NCBI RefSeq assembly: GCF_034190915.1
Contig: NW_026947484.1
Location: 79,865,982-79,929,981 of the forward strand
DNA: 64,000 nucleotides
From: Cavia porcellus
Taxonomy: Eukaryota > Chordata > Mammalia > Rodentia > Caviidae
Direction of reading: 5' to 3'
Positions 60,016-64,000 of this stretch are shown here, in pieces. Both the position numbers and the translations under genes were made by a program. A model generated the notes under the pieces. It was not told where the DNA came from. It saw only the letters and a list, made by a program, of their open reading frames with translations, and searched no databases. The stretch's first letter is position 1. Each line of letters starts with the position of its first letter.

Positions 60016-62064
60016 TAATATGTAACAATTAGTAACCAATATTTCAATAAATTTAGATCATATATCATATCACATTTAAAAAATCTTATTCCTGAGCCTT
60101 CCTTCTTGATTCCTGATTTTTGTTTCTCATCCAAGAGATATCACTAATACAACAAATCAGTTAGACTCCACTTCCTGTAGGCTGGTAGTTCACAACTAGG
60201 AGCCATATGTCTCAGGACATTTTTAAATGTGAAGAGAAAGAGCAAGGAGTTTGCTCCTGAAATCTAGTGAGTAGAGGACAGGCAAATGGTCAACCACCTA
60301 CAGCACGCAGGACAAGAACTATTTGGTCCCAAATGCCCTTAACACTGCTTTTTTATTTGCTTATGCAAATCAGCCACTCTCAATCTGTTCTGGCTTCTGT
60401 ACATGGTGGAAGAAAGGATGGAGTTCCTCCAGTCACCTTAATTCAATGCACCTGAGTAGAGCCCTCTGTCTATGTGTATCTCTGTGCAAGACTATCTGTT
60501 AACTTATTAACAAAAAGATGCTTTGTCCTCTGTATGACGTGGTTCTTTTTGCATGTGCTCTGCTCAGGCAGGCAGAGGAAAGAAAGAAGCTTGGAAAGAT
60601 TTGGATGCTGAAATCAGACATGATACCCTAACAATTATAAAGACCACATTTACAAGGACCAGCTGTGACTCTTCATATGCAAGTTCCTGAGTTTTTTAAA
60701 ATGATATAAGCCAGGAATCTGCAGAATAGAGAAATAAAATGGAATTGGATCCAACTGTCAACAGAACAGATGAAACTATCTTCATTTGAACAGAACCAGC
60801 GCTGCTGGTTAGTCCATGAGCACACAGCACATGCCTCCTGCAGCTGAGAATACAATGTACCAAAGAGCAGGACATTTACATTGTTTTTATTCTGGCTTGA
60901 GAATAAGTAGAGCAAAAGCTTCTCACCATTTACTGTCTGTTTTACCCCCACATCCTTCATATCCACTGTTCCAAAGGTTTCCACACTGATTCTAAGCAAT
61001 TTATGTCAGCCCAGGTGTTCAAAGTTCCAGGTTGAAACATTTGGTTAATTAACATGATGCTGCAAACACTCAAAATCACTTCAGCTGCCACTAGAACAAA
61101 ACAAAATTCCCCAAAACAAAAACTGTAGGGGAAATATAAACAAATGGCAGTATTCTCTGGAAAACAATGTATGATTCTGTGGACAATAAAAGCACCAAGG
61201 GCTTTCTTGAATTAATACTGTGTTCCTTAAAAACATTTTTCCGAAAAGAATTACACTGAGTTTATGTAAAGGCTTGAATGTACACATACTTATACAGAAT
61301 ACAGCTATGTGCCAGGATGCCAAGTCATTAGCACTTTCCTGAAAAGAAAAAAAATGGCAGGATGAAAAAACAGTGTGAACCCAAGAGTGGCAATTCGGAA
61401 AATATCAAAAGAAATGGCCATTCTTCCACCAAGAACCCCAAATGGCTTTCTTCCTCTTGCAGAGCCACAATGAGCTCAGCTGTAGTCCTCTTTACACTTA
61501 CAGCTTTCTGTCTCCTCCCCTCAGCCCCACTCAAAGTCCCAATTTAACGCTTGCATTTTAATCCTTTTAAACACCCATTTTTTCCTTTCTTTTCAATCAC
61601 TTTTGGTGAAACTTTATGTCTATTAGAAAAGGCATAATTCTGTCAGAATTAGGCTTTTTTTTTTGGTATGAAATGCAGAGTGTTTATAGAGTGTTGAGAA
61701 AGGAAGCCATTTTTCTTAGTTCTGAGGCAGGACATAGGGCTGAGGTAAAGTTCTTTATTTTATTTTCCAAGTACTAAGGAGGGAAAGGGGAGTGGTGAGC
61801 AGCAGTTCTGGCTTGAGATCTGGCTGGTATCCCAGGTGGTCAAGTGTGGCCAGTCTGAAGCGAGAAAGGCTCCATCAGCTTCGATCTCTAGAAAGGGTTA
61901 CTGAGGGGCTCACAAGGCTGGGCACAAAAAATGCCATAGGCATTGGAGGGTGTTCCATTCTGTCTATGACTCAGCTTGTTCCCAGGAAAACATTTTTCCC
62001 CTCACAGTCTCGGTATCCAGGGATTTGTAAATAAAGCATGAAGAAATATTTGGGGAAAAACAAA
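60016..62064. other. Unassigned non-coding stretch
   Basis: Nothing recognised. Confidence 0.5.
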
Positions 62065-62185
62065 CTTTTTCCCCCACACAGACATGTTAACACAAATCTA
62101 TGAGGTGATGGGCCTATGGTATGCAGGCCACATTGGGCAGTTTGTATCTCTGAAAGTTCTAAAAATTTGCCATCACTGCTTTAAG
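62065..62185 (-). mobile_element. Possible hAT-like MITE
   Basis: On minus 'agcagtgatggcaaattttt' and 'actgcccaatgtggcctgca' recall an old hAT MITE end; weak. Confidence 0.4.
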
Positions 62186-62457
62186 ATAATGTGATGGAGA
62201 AACAAAAAAAGAGAGAAGAGAATCTCATTTAAGACAAGAACAGGACATTGGCTCATTTATGACACAGAAAGAGCAATGCAAGTTTGCTGGACTGGGGGAG
62301 TTCCGGAATAGCAGCTGCAGGAGCAGCAGAATCTAGCAATTGGAACACCAGTTAGCACTCATAAGCTGGGTGGTGTCAGTAGCAACAGAGGGCAGTCACC
62401 TAGGGACAATCAAGAGCACAAGCCAGGACCAAGCAGCAGAACAAGTAAACATCACTG

Positions 62458-62772
62458 TGTTAATTTTCTACAACTGTGACAAATACCTGAGACAGTCAAT
62501 TTAAAATCAAGAAAGATTTGTTTTCACTCATGCATTCATGCAGGTCCAGTCCATAGTGGCTGATGAGGCTGCTCACTTGATAGCATCCAGGAAGCAGAGA
62601 GATTATTTAATATCTCAAAAAAACTCTCCAAGAGTATACACTCAAAGATCTCACTTTCTTCTATTAGGTACTATTTACTAAAGATCCTACCACCTCTGAA
62701 TACCCACACAGGCTGGCGACCAAGTCTTCAACACGTGGACCTTGGGAGGACATTTAAGACCAAAGTATAGCA
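62458..62772 (-). mobile_element. MaLR LTR (diverged)
   Basis: On plus: 'tgttaattttctacaactgt', 'gacaaatacctgagacagtc', 'aggtccagtccatagtggct', 'caacacgtggaccttgggag' and 'gacatttaagaccaaagtat', the antisense of an MST/MT-type LTR. It is more diverged than copies A-C. Confidence 0.8.
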
Positions 62773-64000
62773 ACTACCAACAGAGTCTTGCACAGACATC
62801 CTTCAGATCCCCAAAAAGCTGGGGACGTCTATCAAAAAGGAGATAGGAAAGAAATCTACTCAAGAGGGTAATGAAGTTTCTATGACAGAATAGCCATCGA
62901 AGTTTAAGAAGAGTGTGCAGCGTTTAACTCTATGATACCACCACTCAATCTCCATTCCTTGGTGCCAAGTTGTATAAAATAGAACTTATGTACAGTATAT
63001 GATTATACGCACTTATTTGATGCTGCGGGAGATATTACATAATCTCTCAAAGTTCTTAGAATATTAACATTTATTACTTTCAGGATTGTCCCTTAGGAGC
63101 ATAACATACAGTCTTTGTTCTCTCACGCTATCTCATTGCTCTGTCACCTTGTGCTCCTGACACCCTTTGTCTTGTCCTAGTTTTGTTTCTTGATGAAAAT
63201 TTTTCACGTACTACTAAACTCATAGAGGAGTCTGGTTGGTCTTTCTCATCCCTGTGTGGGCTGCTCAGCCCACAATTCAACTGTCTTTGGGTCAGGTGCA
63301 CATTTACAATCCAACGTTGCGCCTTGAGTCGTATAAAAGCACAACATTCTAGAAGTCAAGCCACTACTCTCAGGCATGACCAACATGGTGATTGCTCATA
63401 GTACTGTCACATAGTTAGAGCCATTAGCAGAGCATTAACGTATTTTTAAATGTTGATTTGAAAAGAAAAATAATTAAAAATTTATTTTGATCTTTGGACA
63501 GACCCATTATTAAACTATTCCAAATACCCTCTTAAAAGTCCCCCAGATAAGGAAACGTGTAAGAAATAGACTACAAACTACAACACAGCTATCAAATTTT
63601 AGATCCTTCCAAAAGTATGGGCATATTTCTAGGCTGAAGAATCCATGAGTTTTTTGGTGGTCTAGGAGTACATGATAAAGTTTAAAAAATAAAAACAACA
63701 AGAATCTGTTCTTAGCACAGGGCCATGGTGGGGAGTCACTGAAACTTCAGCTGTTAATGCCAATAGCCAGATAATCCAGTCTCTAGACTTGCCTTAGGTA
63801 CTACAGTTCCAAATCCTGACCATTTTAAAAACTTAATTTGTGATTCTAAGGGGTGTTTTTTTCATTTGCATCCTTATAATAAGTTCCACTATTTGAGGGA
63901 GCTGTCTTGCAAATGAGTGGAACTAGCACATATACTAGGCCTTTTGGATTTCACATATCTAAAGAGCTGCAGAAAGATGAAGTGTTCTGAAAGTTTTACT
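62773..64000. other. Unassigned non-coding stretch
   Basis: Nothing recognised to the end of the window. Confidence 0.5.

Overview
This is a non-coding stretch of a mammalian nuclear genome, most likely intergenic or deep-intronic DNA from a rodent outside the mouse/rat group. The clade call rests on repeats read in the sequence: B1 (7SL-derived) SINEs, tRNA-derived ID SINEs, and the dimeric B1-dID SINE typical of squirrel-, dormouse- and beaver/kangaroo-rat-type rodents, on a background of MIR, L2, MER5-type and ancient L1 copies. I recognise no host exon, rRNA, functional tRNA, CRISPR array or bacterial feature.

The centrepiece is a full-length, young LINE-1 on the minus strand (about 17969-25274, 7.3 kb). 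It has a matching target-site duplication on each side, a pure 36-nt tail, a 3' UTR of about 1 kb, ORF2 (endonuclease and reverse transcriptase), a 19-nt spacer, an intact 350-codon ORF1, and a GC-rich 5' UTR built of 124-bp monomers. The outer monomers alternate between two types, giving a 248-bp higher-order repeat present three times. ORF2 carries one net frameshift near 19745-19770 that separates the Cys-rich C-terminal segment from the rest, so this copy is probably not fully autonomous.

Left of the L1 (1-17.9 kb): a B1; an older L1 inserted by twin priming, with a SINE nested inside; a long ancient L1M 3' end; a MER5-like element; a mariner-like relic; a nested cluster of MaLR LTRs plus internal sequence; an MLT1 LTR; and several microsatellites. 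Right of it (25.3-64 kb): scattered MIR, L2, MER5 and L1M fragments, young ID insertions with clear target-site duplications, B1 and B1-dID copies, two MLT1/MaLR LTRs and one more diverged MaLR LTR, and four more relics of the same mariner-like family.

The most unusual items are (i) the higher-order dimer structure of the L1 promoter, (ii) a small family of palindromic mariner-derived relics whose arms still encode the C-terminal end of a mariner-type transposase, (iii) a near-perfect 26-27 bp AT-rich palindrome abutting an LTR, (iv) an exact 27-bp repeat about 1 kb apart with no explanation, and (v) an ID element with an intact 18-bp target duplication but no box B. No new coding system was found. 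Repeat family names come from recognising consensus features by eye, not from a database search; boundaries are generally good to about 10-30 bp.
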